Shown: positions 45,048-54,807 of the stretch, piece by piece | Layout: each line of letters begins with the position of its first letter | Position numbering within the stretch: the stretch's first letter is position 1 | Source of the DNA: Tenodera sinensis | Taxonomy: Eukaryota > Arthropoda > Insecta > Mantodea > Mantidae | Direction: 5' to 3' | Assembly: GCA_030765045.1 (NCBI GenBank) | Contig: CM060963.1 | Location: 120,285,735-120,349,734, forward strand | DNA length: 64,000 nucleotides | Translations under genes and position numbers: made by a program | Notes under the pieces: model-generated | Database searches by the model: none | Told to the model about the DNA's origin: nothing | Seen by the model: only the letters and a program-made list of their open reading frames with translations

Positions 45048-46067
45048 TAGGGTTAGGAAGTTCATGCATTTGCATGTTTTTTCATAGGGGTTAAAAATGT
45101 ATTCTTTTACATTATGTGCACGAATTATGGAATTTTCAGTTATTTGGACATGATTTTATGATGCATATAGCTGCATATTTTCTTTATTTTTGATAAATGC
45201 ATAATAGTTCAATGTTATAGCCCCTATACAGCATATTTTAAAGGTTTTTATGGGTTTTTATTATTTTTTTCTATCTGGATGATATTTTTTATATTGGTAG
45301 CATTTCTGAGACAATGATTCTTTCCCATTAGTAGATAGGTTTGTGTCCAGTACAAAGAGAATTTTTGTTAAATCTCCTAAAAGAGTTAAGTTGTTTAAAT
45401 GAACAGCACCTAATATCCGACTTCCTCCTGCGCCAGTGTTAACTCGATGGGGAACATGGGTCGATGCAGTTTTATATTATGCTGAGCACATAGAAATATC
45501 GAAGAGGTTGTTAATTCATTGGACTCGAAAGATGCTTCATCAATAGAAACTGTGCAAAATATTCTGTCAGGCACTAGGTTAAAAGAGGATCTTAGTTTCA
45601 AATCTGCTAATTTTTCTTTCTTACCAACAGCCATAATGGCATTGGAAGCTATAGGATCTCCTTTGCACGAATCACTTACTGTCTTTGAAAAAACAATACG
45701 TGATCTAAGTTCGGTTCCTGGTAGCATAGGACAAAAAGTGAAAGAGAAAGTGAATTATGTAATTTCAAAAAATTCTGGTTATAAACAGATGCGCGGTATT
45801 CGAGACATCCTCGAAGGATCTGTCACACCAAGAGACTTGACTCTCTCTGTGAAGCAGTTAACATCATTTAAATATGCCCCGATAACATCTTGTGACGTGG
45901 AGAGAAGTTTTTCACGTTACAAAAACTTCTGCTTCAACGTCTAAGGAATAAGGTAACTTTATTTATTATTTATACTAACTCGTCTTGTCCACTGCAAAGG
46001 GAAGTTTTTAAGAGCATATTTGCATGCATATTTCAGTGTTTTTTAGGGCATGAACTTCCAAGCCCTA
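45048..46067 (+). mobile_element. hAT transposon, internally deleted copy with perfect TSD
   Basis: TIRs TAGGGTTAGGAAGTTCATGC and, on the other strand, TAGGGCTTGGAAGTTCATGC, inside a perfect TSD CTTATGAA (45040-45047 and 46068-46075). Compared with the 41.9-kb copy it lacks about 1.05 kb (counterpart of roughly 42150-43206), and also a piece near the transposase end. Confidence 0.9.
45303..45944 (+). pseudogene. hAT transposase C-terminal remnant
   Basis: After a broken start equivalent to 43206-43430, an open frame (45519-45944) runs MDSKDASSIETVQNILSGT, LPTAIMALEAIGSPLHESL, GQKVKEKVNYVISKNSGYKQ and TPRDLTLSVKQLTSFKYAP followed by CDVERSFSRYK, the hAT C-terminal dimerisation motif. It is better preserved here than in the larger copy. 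N-terminal finger and the first catalytic block are deleted. Confidence 0.8.
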
Positions 46068-46232
46068 CTTATGAAACTCACTATGCTCCTTTCATAATTT
46101 TCATGCGAGCATCTTGTCATTAAATTCAAGTTTCATATCACTATTTATGCCCAACAATGTGTCTAACTTTAACATATTCATAAATTATTTTAATATTCTA
46201 ACCCATCTGACTGACCTTACCTTCGCAGTGAA

Positions 46233-46532
46233 TCAGCTGTCAGCGTTGTAATATGTGTGCAGATGCGAAAATATTGATTTATTCTGATCTCGACCTTGAA
46301 CATTCGATTTTAAAATAGAGTACTGAGTCCACAAGGTCGATGGTTTCATACTTTGCGACAAATCTTCCAGTACACCAGCAATACATTTTGTGAAAATGAG
46401 GTTATGCATTTTGATTGTCTCCAATCCGTGAATTGTGCATAGAATTGTTCTTAAATGTTTCTTAAATTTGTGGCAGTAAGTTATAACTGCCTTTGCAGAT
46501 ATTTCCAGCGGTGTAAGTTGCATCTCGGTCAC
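46233..46532 (-). pseudogene. Possible tyrosine-recombinase-like N-terminal fragment
   Basis: A 99-codon minus-strand ORF includes CIAGVLEDLSQSMKPSTLWT followed by QYSILKSNV. The 'S-x-M-x-P-S-T-L-W-x-x-Y-S-x-L-K-S' pattern resembles the core-binding domain that precedes the catalytic part of recombinase-like proteins found in insect genomes. No catalytic R-H-R-Y part is present. Low-confidence recognition from memory. Confidence 0.3.
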
Positions 46533-46556
46533 TCGTGTCTGACATTTCTACTATTT

Positions 46557-46841
46557 CTAAACTCGTGCTAGTTCTTCTTCCCAAGAATAATTAATAGCTG
46601 TGTTTTCTTCTAAATAGTGGAAATCTGCACTTTGATGAGGTCCAGACGTATATCTACATATGGGCATGCTCGAGCATAAAATATAATCAAAAGCACATTG
46701 ACCACAATCAAAACATAGAACAGATATGAACATTTTATTTTCGATACAGCTTCGACAAAGTAGAATATCACTTCTGGTGTTCAAAAAGGCTGAGTAGACA
46801 TTAGTTTTGGAGTCAAAAGGGCTTGTGAGAATGGTAAGCAA
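46557..46841 (-). other. Unrecognised 94-codon ORF with clustered cysteines
   Basis: Contains LLCRSCIENKMF and LCFDCGQCAFDYILC. The CxxC pairs could suggest zinc binding, but I do not recognise the protein and it may be chance or repeat-derived. Confidence 0.2.
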
Positions 46842-46868
46842 TAATATGTTATTTTCTTACCTCTTAAC

Positions 46869-46910
46869 AAAAAAAAAAAAAAAAAAAAAAAAAAAGAAGA
46901 AGAAGAAAGA
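46869..46910. repeat. Poly-A run followed by GAA repeats
   Basis: 27 A residues then (GAA)n; possible tail of an unrecognised plus-strand retroposon. Confidence 0.6.
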
Positions 46911-47594
46911 AGTCATAAACAATGACTGCTAGTGTCAAATGAAGATTGACTGGCACCACTTTCTGTACAAGCATCGCGCTAGCCAATCGAGCTTTTGCGC
47001 CTGTTAAACGTCGTATTAATACATTGTTCATATTACTTACAAATACGACTCAGTGTGTGCAAAATACATGATTTTAATACTATAGCCTTCGTGCACATGT
47101 GCTCGGTTAACTTGCTGTTAGATGGCTTCAGTTGCAAAATTATGTTGTTGTGTCATTTCATTTGTTGTTGATGTCATCTGCAGAAGGACTTTTAACTCTT
47201 GGATATCTTCACATAGTATGATACCGGAAAGATGGCCTTAGATGTGTACATGCATCCCAGTATCATCTGAATGAGCAAATCATTAACGGATGGCCTTATT
47301 TGCGTAGTCGACTTCCTATGGCATCTATTTAATTTATATTTTCTGATAAAAATACTCAAGCCAGAAATTGTCTAACGTCTGAGGGAAACCACAAAAGTCA
47401 AACAAAATAAAACAGCCAGATTCACCGGCGAATGGGTTACAAATCAATGGCATCCAGAACACAAAGTACGGATGCTACCACCTCAACCCAGTGTTGCCAT
47501 GCCTGCCGAAGTAAAAGCAGATTTGATTTGAAAAAAGCAGGAGAAAATAGTAGACTTTTTAACCGGCAATTTTGCTTAGTGCATACATATTTGA

Positions 47595-47862
<268 letters not shown>

Positions 47863-47865
47863 TTC

Positions 47866-48913
47866 GCTCCAATATTCTTGCGCTGTAGAGTTACTGTTAC
47901 ATGTAATGTCATTATTGCGCAATAGCCTCCATTCTATATCTATTTGTTGGATTTCTTCTACATTCATCAAGTTAGGAAACCAAGAAGCAAGTAGTGTAAT
48001 TGATTGAACTGTTTGTATTTTAGGTGCTTCTAACATTTCCTCTGTAAAAGAGGCAGCTAAACATCCAGTCAGTGATGCCTCGATCGCTTCTCCACACCAA
48101 GACATCATCAATGGTACTAAACATATGTACATGCAAAAATGGATACAAACATGGTCATCAGTTAGTAGTAAACTCCATGAAGCTCGCTCAGGCTGTACAA
48201 AACCTTTTCTGCATCTCCAAAGACTGAAAAGAAGAGATCAAGTTAACATCACTCGGCTTAGAATTGGACACTCCAAACTAACACACAGTCATCTTCTCAC
48301 CAAGGACCAACCTCCAAATTGTGCCAACTGTGATATTCCTCTAACCATCCACCACATCCTTATAGATTGCCCACAATACAACAGATATAGACAGCAAGCC
48401 GGCATTTCCATTCTTCATCATGCAGTCAATACACCGAATATGATCAGCAAGACTCTACAGTTTATGAAGAACATAAAACTTTCTAATTTGCTGTAAATGT
48501 CAACATAATGTAATATATGTATAATTGTAAATTAATATCCACAATGTATTACTATGTATGGTCGTGATAAGACCGTGCTGTCAAAACGACCTTAAATAAA
48601 TATTTACGAAAAAAAAAAAAAAAAAAAAAAAAAAACCACTTCCAACATTGTAAGAAGAGCAGAAAGATTGTAAGAGAAACGACTTACTATGCCGCGAACT
48701 GACTCAACATAAAAATCAACACAGTGTAGTTTGAAAACTTGTACATATTATTTTCTTGGCCAGGGATGACTTTGTCAGAGATATTTGAACTTTGGCATCA
48801 AAATACATGTTTTCCGCAGGAAGACATACTTCTGGATCCCTGTACTCAACTTTATGTATTTGAGTGGAATTCAAATGTTTAGGTTTAATGTAGCAGTCAA
48901 TGATAGTTCGCAA
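47866..48913 (-). pseudogene. hAT transposase pseudogene split by a LINE
   Basis: Upstream part (48913-48650): IIDCYIKPKHLNSTQIHKVE and DPEVCLPAENMYFDAKV. Downstream part (48026-47866): TLLASWFPNL, then MNVEEIQQIDIEWRLLRN. The SWFPNL/IDIEWR order resembles the C-terminal half of hAT transposases of the KIAA1586/ZMYM group. The frame then runs into the AAT tract. Split by the LINE and shifted; inactive. Confidence 0.65.
48038..48635 (+). mobile_element. 5'-truncated LINE fragment with poly-A tail
   Basis: Open from the junction: SSVKEAAKHPVSDASI, then RITRLRIGHS-like LNITRLRIGHSKLTHSHLL (VNITRLRIGHS as read), and NCANCDIPLTIHHILIDC, ending at 48496. This is the end of RNase H plus the C-terminal zinc knuckle of an I/Jockey-group ORF2. 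The poly-A tail is 48609-48635. Flanks CTTCTAACATT (48027-48037) and CTTCCAACATT (48639-48649) are a probable TSD. Confidence 0.75.
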
Positions 48914-49346
48914 TGCAGAAACAACATAATATGATGTATATGTTTATGTATACAGGTTATTATATTAATCTTTTGTTTTTATACACGAGGGAAATGCCTT
49001 GCCTGAAAATCTTTTTCGGAAGAGCGAATTATATGATGTTAAGGAAAATAGTGTTTGAAAATGGAAAATACATAAAAAGCAGGAGATTTTGAAGTGCGCT
49101 CAGTTTTTATCAGTAGATCAGTAGATTTACAAAAAAAGTAGATCTCCTGCAAAATCAGTACACCTGGCAACCCTGCCTCAACCATTCAGACGTTAACTGG
49201 AAAATGGTTATCATGATGGTTGGCAAATTCCATTGTTATATCTGTAACATAATACCTTCTTAAAATCGAGGAACTTACTTATCCTAAAATAAAGGAATGA
49301 TTCCTTTTGGGTATTCTCTCTACTATTTACCTATTTCTACTAAGAG

Positions 49347-49405
49347 TGAGTGAGTGAGTGTGTTGGGTTTAAGGGCCCGTCGACAACTTGGTCATTAGGG
49401 CCCCA
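49347..49405 (-). mobile_element. Ultra-short retroposed unit (59 bp), copy 2
   Basis: Flanked by a perfect 15-bp TSD TATTTCTACTAAGAG (49332-49346 and 49406-49420). On the minus strand it starts TGGGGCCCTAATGACC, contains GTCGACGGGCCC, and ends in CTCA repeats. 56 bp are identical to 24451-24506. Confidence 0.75.
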
Positions 49406-49439
49406 TATTTCTACTAAGAGAAGGAAGTATTGTATTCTA

Positions 49440-49600
49440 TTAAAAAATTCGATATCGAGATTTCGTCGGAAATACACGTTTTGAGATTCCCCGATTCCAT
49501 AAAAAAAAAAAACATTTTCAGAGAAAAGTTCGTGCGAGAGCGTACGCGCGCGCGTGTAAGATTTGCTTCAACATTTTGAAATAAGAATGTTAGTTTATCA
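49440..49600 (+). repeat. R1 repeat, 5' part
   Basis: Contains AAAAATTCGATATCGAGATT, TCGTCGGAAATACACG, CATTTTCAGAGAAAAG and a CG/GT-rich stretch (GCGCGCGCGTG), colinear with the 58345-58430 part of R1. Confidence 0.55.
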
Positions 49601-49608
49601 AAAAAAGT

Positions 49609-49880
49609 AAGTAGGTAGGTAAGGTAGGTAAGGTAGGCAAGGTAGGCAAGGTAGGCAAGGTAGGCAAGGTAGGCAAGGTAGGTAAGGTAGGTAAGGTAGG
49701 CAAGGTAGGTAAGGTAGGTAAGGTAGGTAAGGTAGGTAAGGTAGGTAAGGTAGGCAAGGTAGGTAAGGTAGGTAAGGTAGGCAAGGTAGGCAAGGTAGGT
49801 AAGGTAGGTAAGGTAGGCAAGGTAGGCAAGGTAGGTAAGGTAGGCAATGTAGGCAAGGTAGGCAAGGTAGGCAGGCACGT
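49609..49880. repeat. Minisatellite of a 9-bp unit
   Basis: About 29 copies of AAGGTAGGY, where Y alternates between T and C, with three clustered sites of variation. The minus-strand ORFs (PTLPTLPTL, LAYLTYLTY) are repeat artefacts. Confidence 0.92.
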
Positions 49881-49885
49881 AAACA

Positions 49886-50934
49886 AGTAAGTAGGTTGTT
49901 ACGCCTCCTTTGGCGTTTTACTTACACCTACTACCTTTCCCTTTCCCCTTTCCTAATAACGTATTCCGCAGGATCGTGACAGGATACTACCAAGTAACAC
50001 AACAAACTACAGCATAACATAACATTTATTATAATGAACAGTGTTAAACATTAACAAGTAATTCTTAAAGACAACAATAATTTTAAAATGAACTCCGTTA
50101 CACAGTAACCTATAAATATTAATATGAGACAACAAATTTGATAATGAACTCTGTTAAATATTAACAAGAAAATCTTAAAGAAAACAAGAAATTTTCCTAT
50201 ATTTGAAATCAAGACAGTTGCGGAGAAAATACTATCTAACTTGAAATCTTGCTTACAGTCTGTGACAATCTCCACTTATACCGAGTTGCTCTCCGGTTTA
50301 CTGATTAAGGGCCTCATACAGAGCAATCCCCCTTTGTTAACTGTCCCTCTGGAGTTTTCCCACTCCTACAAAATATTATTAACTAAACTGATACTCATCC
50401 CGATGTCGGCACTAGAAGATATAGGCTGTACGGAGAACTTTCAGCCTGGAATAGCCACGCCCTGGTCGACAGTGTACAACGGTGTCCTCTGGTTTCACCA
50501 CTCATCGAAGCCTCCTTTGCACATAGGCGACGTCTCTTACCAGCCTTAACTGGCACAATCACCTCAGAAGTCCATACCGCTCCTTTGCCAAAGGAACCAC
50601 ATGCACCAAGTCGAATTACATGTAACTAGCAGGATTAGGCTTATGCGCCTGTCCTGCATTCCCCACGACTGGTCGCCGTGCCAACCACTTGCACTGGTGC
50701 CCGGGTTCTACTTCCCCTTGCTGATGGCTGACCCACACCTGGTCACATCTCACGGTAGACTCTCAACCACACACTAACCACGCAGTAGAAACCCACAGGC
50801 AACCGGCTTTTGTCTCTGACGTCATCTCAAGCTGTTCCATCTCTTGCCGACCACCCTCTCTTTTTGGCTCTTCAACCTGCCGTTCGTGCTCCCCCCCCCC
50901 CCAATTAATCCGTTACAAGGTAAACAAGTAAACA
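49886..50934. other. Non-coding, nothing recognised
   Basis: Moderately GC-rich in 50400-50880 with a poly-C tract at 50890-50902. No family motif, TSD or RNA gene was recognised. Confidence 0.35.
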
Positions 50935-50939
50935 AATAA

Positions 50940-51255
50940 ATAAAAGGTATTGAGTGTATGTATGTGTGAACAGCACAACTCAAAACCGAAAAGTCTGTTA
51001 AGTACCAAACTTACTAGTTAAATTCAGTTTCTTCCAAGGATGGGACACGAGGATCTTCAAGAAAATCTACCAAATTGCACTGAACATTTTTGGAAATGGT
51101 TTTCTCAAAAATGGGTCCAACCGTTTGGATCAAATTAAGTATATGTTAAGGATATCTACATAGTAAATTAAATCATCTCGAATTTGCTCAAAATTCCCCT
51201 CATTTTGAACTGCTTTTGCATAATTGGTAAACCCCAAGGATAGACAAAATTATGT
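50940..51255 (+). repeat. R1 repeat
   Basis: Shares GTGTATGTATGTGTGAACAG (GT-rich site), CTCAAAACCGAAAAGTC, CTTCCAAGGATGGGACACGA, and GCATAATTGGTAAACCCC with other R1 copies. Confidence 0.55.
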
Positions 51256-51270
51256 TACAACATATACAAA

Positions 51271-51425
51271 ATTATAGAGAAAATGGATAGAACATGTTAA
51301 TATAATGGCAAGATCTCGATTACCTAGTTAAACTTTAAATTACCAGGCACGTGGGAAAAGAAGATTAGGAAGACCTAAGAAAAGATGGCATGAGAGCGGA
51401 ACAGGTCACACAACTTAATCTCGAT
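51271..51425 (+). pseudogene. LINE ORF2 C-terminal remnant
   Basis: Frame-broken WIEHVNIMARSRLP and ALNYQ-like sequence followed by GKRRLGRPKKRWHESGTGH. The 'G-R-P-x-x-R-W' tail is typical of the C terminus of several insect LINE ORF2 proteins. Very short and decayed. Confidence 0.5.
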
Positions 51426-52344
51426 GAAAGGAAGAAGAAAAAGATTTATAAGGAATATCTTACGAATACACTGAAATATTGGAAAAGATAGTCAACTTTG
51501 CTGTACACCATGTGGGCTGAGTCATTCTGTTTGGAAACATTTTGTCAGAAAAGGTCCATCACATGGTCTCTATTCATCCTCTCTTGACACATGACAGGTG
51601 TAAGTACAGTCGTTACAAAGGGACGGAACAGATTTATCATCATGTCATGCATTACCAATGAATGTAATGGAAACTGTGAACCAATATTCAGAGACCTCTC
51701 CTACACAAGTTTATGCATGGTAAGACAAAACCTTATGAGTGTGCCTACAATAAGATTTGGACTTGTGTCCCCAAAAATGTCTTTGTGGGTTTTAGTACTC
51801 TTTGTTTAGGCGTTTTATGATGCTATAGCTACATATAATAATGATAATACAGAGAAATGCAGGTATTGAACCTGTGAGAAATACTGTGTTGGTATGCAGC
51901 GTACTGATAAGGAAGACTTATCTCGTGGTCCTGAAAGGAGAAGGTTGACTGTGAAGAGCAAACTTCTTGATGAAATGCAGTACTAGAAATGCAGTAAAAA
52001 CGTGACATTTTATTTCCACTAAGTTTTCCATAAGTTTCATTTTTCCTAATTACATGCACCTTTTCTCAGAAATCATCAAAGATAGAGACATGAAATTTTC
52101 ACCAGTTATTGCTGCCATAGATCTGAGTATTTTAACATGGGCCTTTTGTACTTTTAAATTTTTAACAATGTTATGGCTAAAAGCTTGAATTTTATTTAAA
52201 AAATTAGATTTCAGTATAATATATGTCCTGTAAAAACGTCAGAGCCTTGGAAACAATAGTTTTTCAGAAAATGTGCAACTAAGTTGTAAAATTTAACATT
52301 ACTAAGATAGGCAGGGCCGGCTCTCCTTAAAGCATGCAACTATT
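51426..52344. other. Non-coding, nothing recognised
   Basis: Short ORFs only. I could not attach any family to the 72-codon ORF at 51591-51809. Confidence 0.35.
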
Positions 52345-52680
52345 GACGTGATATTGCTTAGAATTTTCTAATACTTAATGTTTTATTAAATGTAAAATCA
52401 TTATTCGATTTTTTCTCGTGGTCATGCAAAGATCATGGAATTTTCAGGCTTCAAACAGCGACATGTTTTTTTTTATTTATTTATTTTTTTTTTATTTTAA
52501 AGCCTGACTACCCCTTTACCTAATGTATAGCACAACGAAATGTGTTAATGTGAGTTAAAAATGTACCTGGATTAACAAGAAGTAGCTGGTATAATAATAT
52601 TTTGTACAAATAGTTTGTAGAAGAGTGCATAGAAAAAGCTATGTGAATAAGTCTTTAACACTCGCTCTTACTAGGTACGT
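52345..52680 (+). repeat. R1 repeat, 3' part
   Basis: Has CGTGGTCATGCAAAGATCATGG, the end block ACCTGGATTAACAAGAAGTA, AAGAGTGCATAGAAAAAGC and TATGTGAATAAG. Confidence 0.45.
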
Positions 52681-52924
52681 CATGACAGGCATTCGTAACG
52701 GAGGATGCATGAAATGATGGTAGGGAAAAGAAATTTGGAAAGGTCTAAATTTAGGGTACTTCCATTGCATCTGTCGCTTTCGAGGACTAGAGAAAACCTA
52801 AAAGAGCGCTTAAGACAACGAAGACTGTTCTGGCAGGATGCACCAACTTCACAAGTCCATTCCTTAACAAGACGTACGGCCCTTTGCCCAAAAGGTTATA
52901 AAGTGCGTTCGTAAATCAGCCGAC

Positions 52925-53720
52925 CGCCCCGCAGTGGCACCGGACCAAGCGACGACCACCAGAGTTACACATAAACGACCGGCAAGTCATGGGTACGGAA
53001 AACTGCTGTCCTAACTTACATTAGGCGTACCTGCATTGCAACAGATGTTGAAAATCATGACCTTCAACGCGAACACATTCCCTATATCTCCGAAAACAAT
53101 TCTGATTTACCGAAAATCCCCATATTATTTATGAAGTTCTTCACCACGTTGCAAAATTTGGGGTTTGGCGCACAGCGAGTGCGCGTGGAATTATCGGTCC
53201 CATACTTAAAACACAACAGTTGATTCATACTTTATGTAAATTCTAGTTTATATCATTTTTTCCGCAACTAACAAGAAATGAAAGATTGTGTGGCTTGTTT
53301 CAGTAACATTCAGCTATAGCGCACACTACTGCGAATTCTATGCACGAATTGAGAAGGTGCATGGTGACAGAATTAGTCCAGGATTGTGGCCACCTCGATT
53401 TTTACTTATGGAGAGCGTTAAAGAATAAAGTGAACGCATCAAATTTGCACACGTTACAAGAATTGAAGGACAAACTCACGAGAGAAATGTAGGCATTCAG
53501 TCAACATGAACTTATGCAGATAAACCGGAATTGTTTACGGAAATACAGGGAATGTGTTCGCGTTGAAGGTAATGAATTTCAACATCTGTTGTGATGCACG
53601 TAAGTCTAAAGTAAGTTAATACAGTGGTTAGTCCTCCGTACCCATGACTTGCCGGTCGTTTACGTGTAACTCTGGCGAAGGGTACGGCTGTCCTCGCCCG
53701 GTCCGGTGCTGCCGCGGGGT
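52925..53720 (+). mobile_element. DDE transposon with ~180-bp terminal inverted repeats
   Basis: The left repeat (about 52925-53107) is mirrored by the right (about 53522-53720): CCAGAGTTACACATAAACG, CGGCAAGTCATGGGTACGG and CAACGCGAACACATTCCCT are shared in inverse. A transposase remnant lies between. Its last codons fall inside the right repeat. Exact ends and TSD are unresolved. Confidence 0.7.
53140..53597 (+). pseudogene. DDE transposase remnant
   Basis: Plus-strand pieces: FGVWRTASARGIIGPI, then CGHLDFYLWRALKNKVNAS, then LHTLQELKDKLTRE, and SQHELMQINRNCLRKYRECV ending NEFQHLL. This is the order of an insect DDE_3-type transposase C-terminal half (GIIGP, DFYLWG, HTLQEL, final QHLL). Stops and frameshifts are present. 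Confidence 0.7.
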
Positions 53721-53744
53721 GATCCAGCCAAGCAACGAACACAC

Positions 53745-54296
53745 TGTAGTTGCAGATTGCTGATGTAGGTAAATAATAGTACCTGTGACTCCGATGGTAA
53801 GGTGATGATGAGGATGAAGGTGGGATGAGAGAACCTACAGCTTATACCGTGTATTAGAAACCACGTTGGCCATGGGGATAAGTTACATGAGCTAGTAAAA
53901 GGTGAAGGCTTGGCTAGGGCCGCCCCAGAACCAAAACTGGAACCACGAACGAAAGCACTGAGGTACCCAGGTGCCCTGTTGAATGGATGAATGAATGAGG
54001 ATCACCCCCTCCAAAGGTGCACAAATAGATGACGTATCGCACAGGATCATGTCTACTATTTCTCAACAAGTCGTACTATCTAGAATACACTGTGAGCACG
54101 CAGTGAGGTTGCTAATATTTCATTCCCCTTCCTTCTTGCACCCTCCACCCCTAGAGACGCATGATGAAAATGGATGACTAGGAAGAAACGTGGCACATGG
54201 TACACCTACGGCTCGGCTCGGAGGAGAGGTAAAGTGCTCCTTTAAGATAACCATCGTCACACGCCGAGCCCTCCAAAGTGTTTCTTCTGAAGAGAT
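53745..54296. other. Non-coding, nothing recognised
   Basis: Mixed composition; no conserved element or gene that I can support. Confidence 0.35.
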
Positions 54297-54485
54297 TTAA
54301 TTGATTACTTCACAAGGCAGGGGAGCGAATGCCTCGAGGTTGAGAGGTCGAAACTTGCTCAGGAAGCTCAGGATGTTTTCTTTATTCTCTGGTTCGCGAT
54401 TGGTAACCAGGATGATTCGGTTGAAACTTTCTACAGTTGCTCCTCTAACATACGTCATCCTGTTTGCTGCTCTGGACACAAATAG
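54297..54485 (-). CDS. Candidate terminal exon of an unidentified host gene
   Basis: On the minus strand, a pyrimidine-rich acceptor (TTTGTTTTCTGCATCAG) precedes an open frame of 62 codons ending in TAA: LFVSRAANRMTYVRGATVES, then FNRIILVTNREPENKENILS, then FRPLNLEAFAPLPCEVIN. Composition and amino-acid balance look like real coding sequence, and no repeat overlaps it. I do not recognise the protein and no upstream exon was found. It could also be chance or a TE-derived piece. Confidence 0.35.
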   Translation of the reverse strand, partial: LFVSRAANRMTYVRGATVESFNRIILVTNREPENKENILSFLSKFRPLNLEAFAPLPCEVIN

Positions 54486-54557
54486 CTGATGCAGAAAACA
54501 AATATTCCATTCAAATGACCGACAAAGAAACTCAATCTAAATGGTTTATTATATCTG

Positions 54558-54800
54558 TTTGTTTGTAGTGTTTAACGCCCGCTTTTACTACTACGGCACC
54601 GCAGGCGGTGACACTGATGATACATGGAATGGAGATGGAGCACCGGTGGAATAAGATGGCGGGGGAAACCGGAGTACCCGGAGAAACCCCGCCCTGACGC
54701 CGCTTCGTCCACCACGAATACCACATGCGGGTCCCTGGGATCGAACCCGGGCCGCCTAGGTGGTAGGCGAGCGCGCTAACCGCTCGGCCACGGCGCCGCC
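54558..54800 (-). mobile_element. tRNA-derived SINE with 12-bp TSD
   Basis: The minus strand starts GGCGGCGCCGTGGCCGAGCG (A-box region) and carries GGTTCGATCCC (B box), then GTTTCTCCGGGTACTCCGG and a tail rich in T/A. The TSD TTATTATATCTG is at 54546-54557; the second copy was split by a hAT (54801-54807 resuming at 56954-56965). Confidence 0.8.
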
Positions 54801-54807
54801 TTATTAT

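Noticed and set aside
49609..49880. CRISPR-like regular array
   Set aside because: No spacers, unit only 9 bp, and the context is eukaryotic.
49414..49886. 98-154-codon ORFs with PTL or LAY/LTY repeats, at first sight a solenoid protein
   Set aside because: They are translations of the 9-bp minisatellite.
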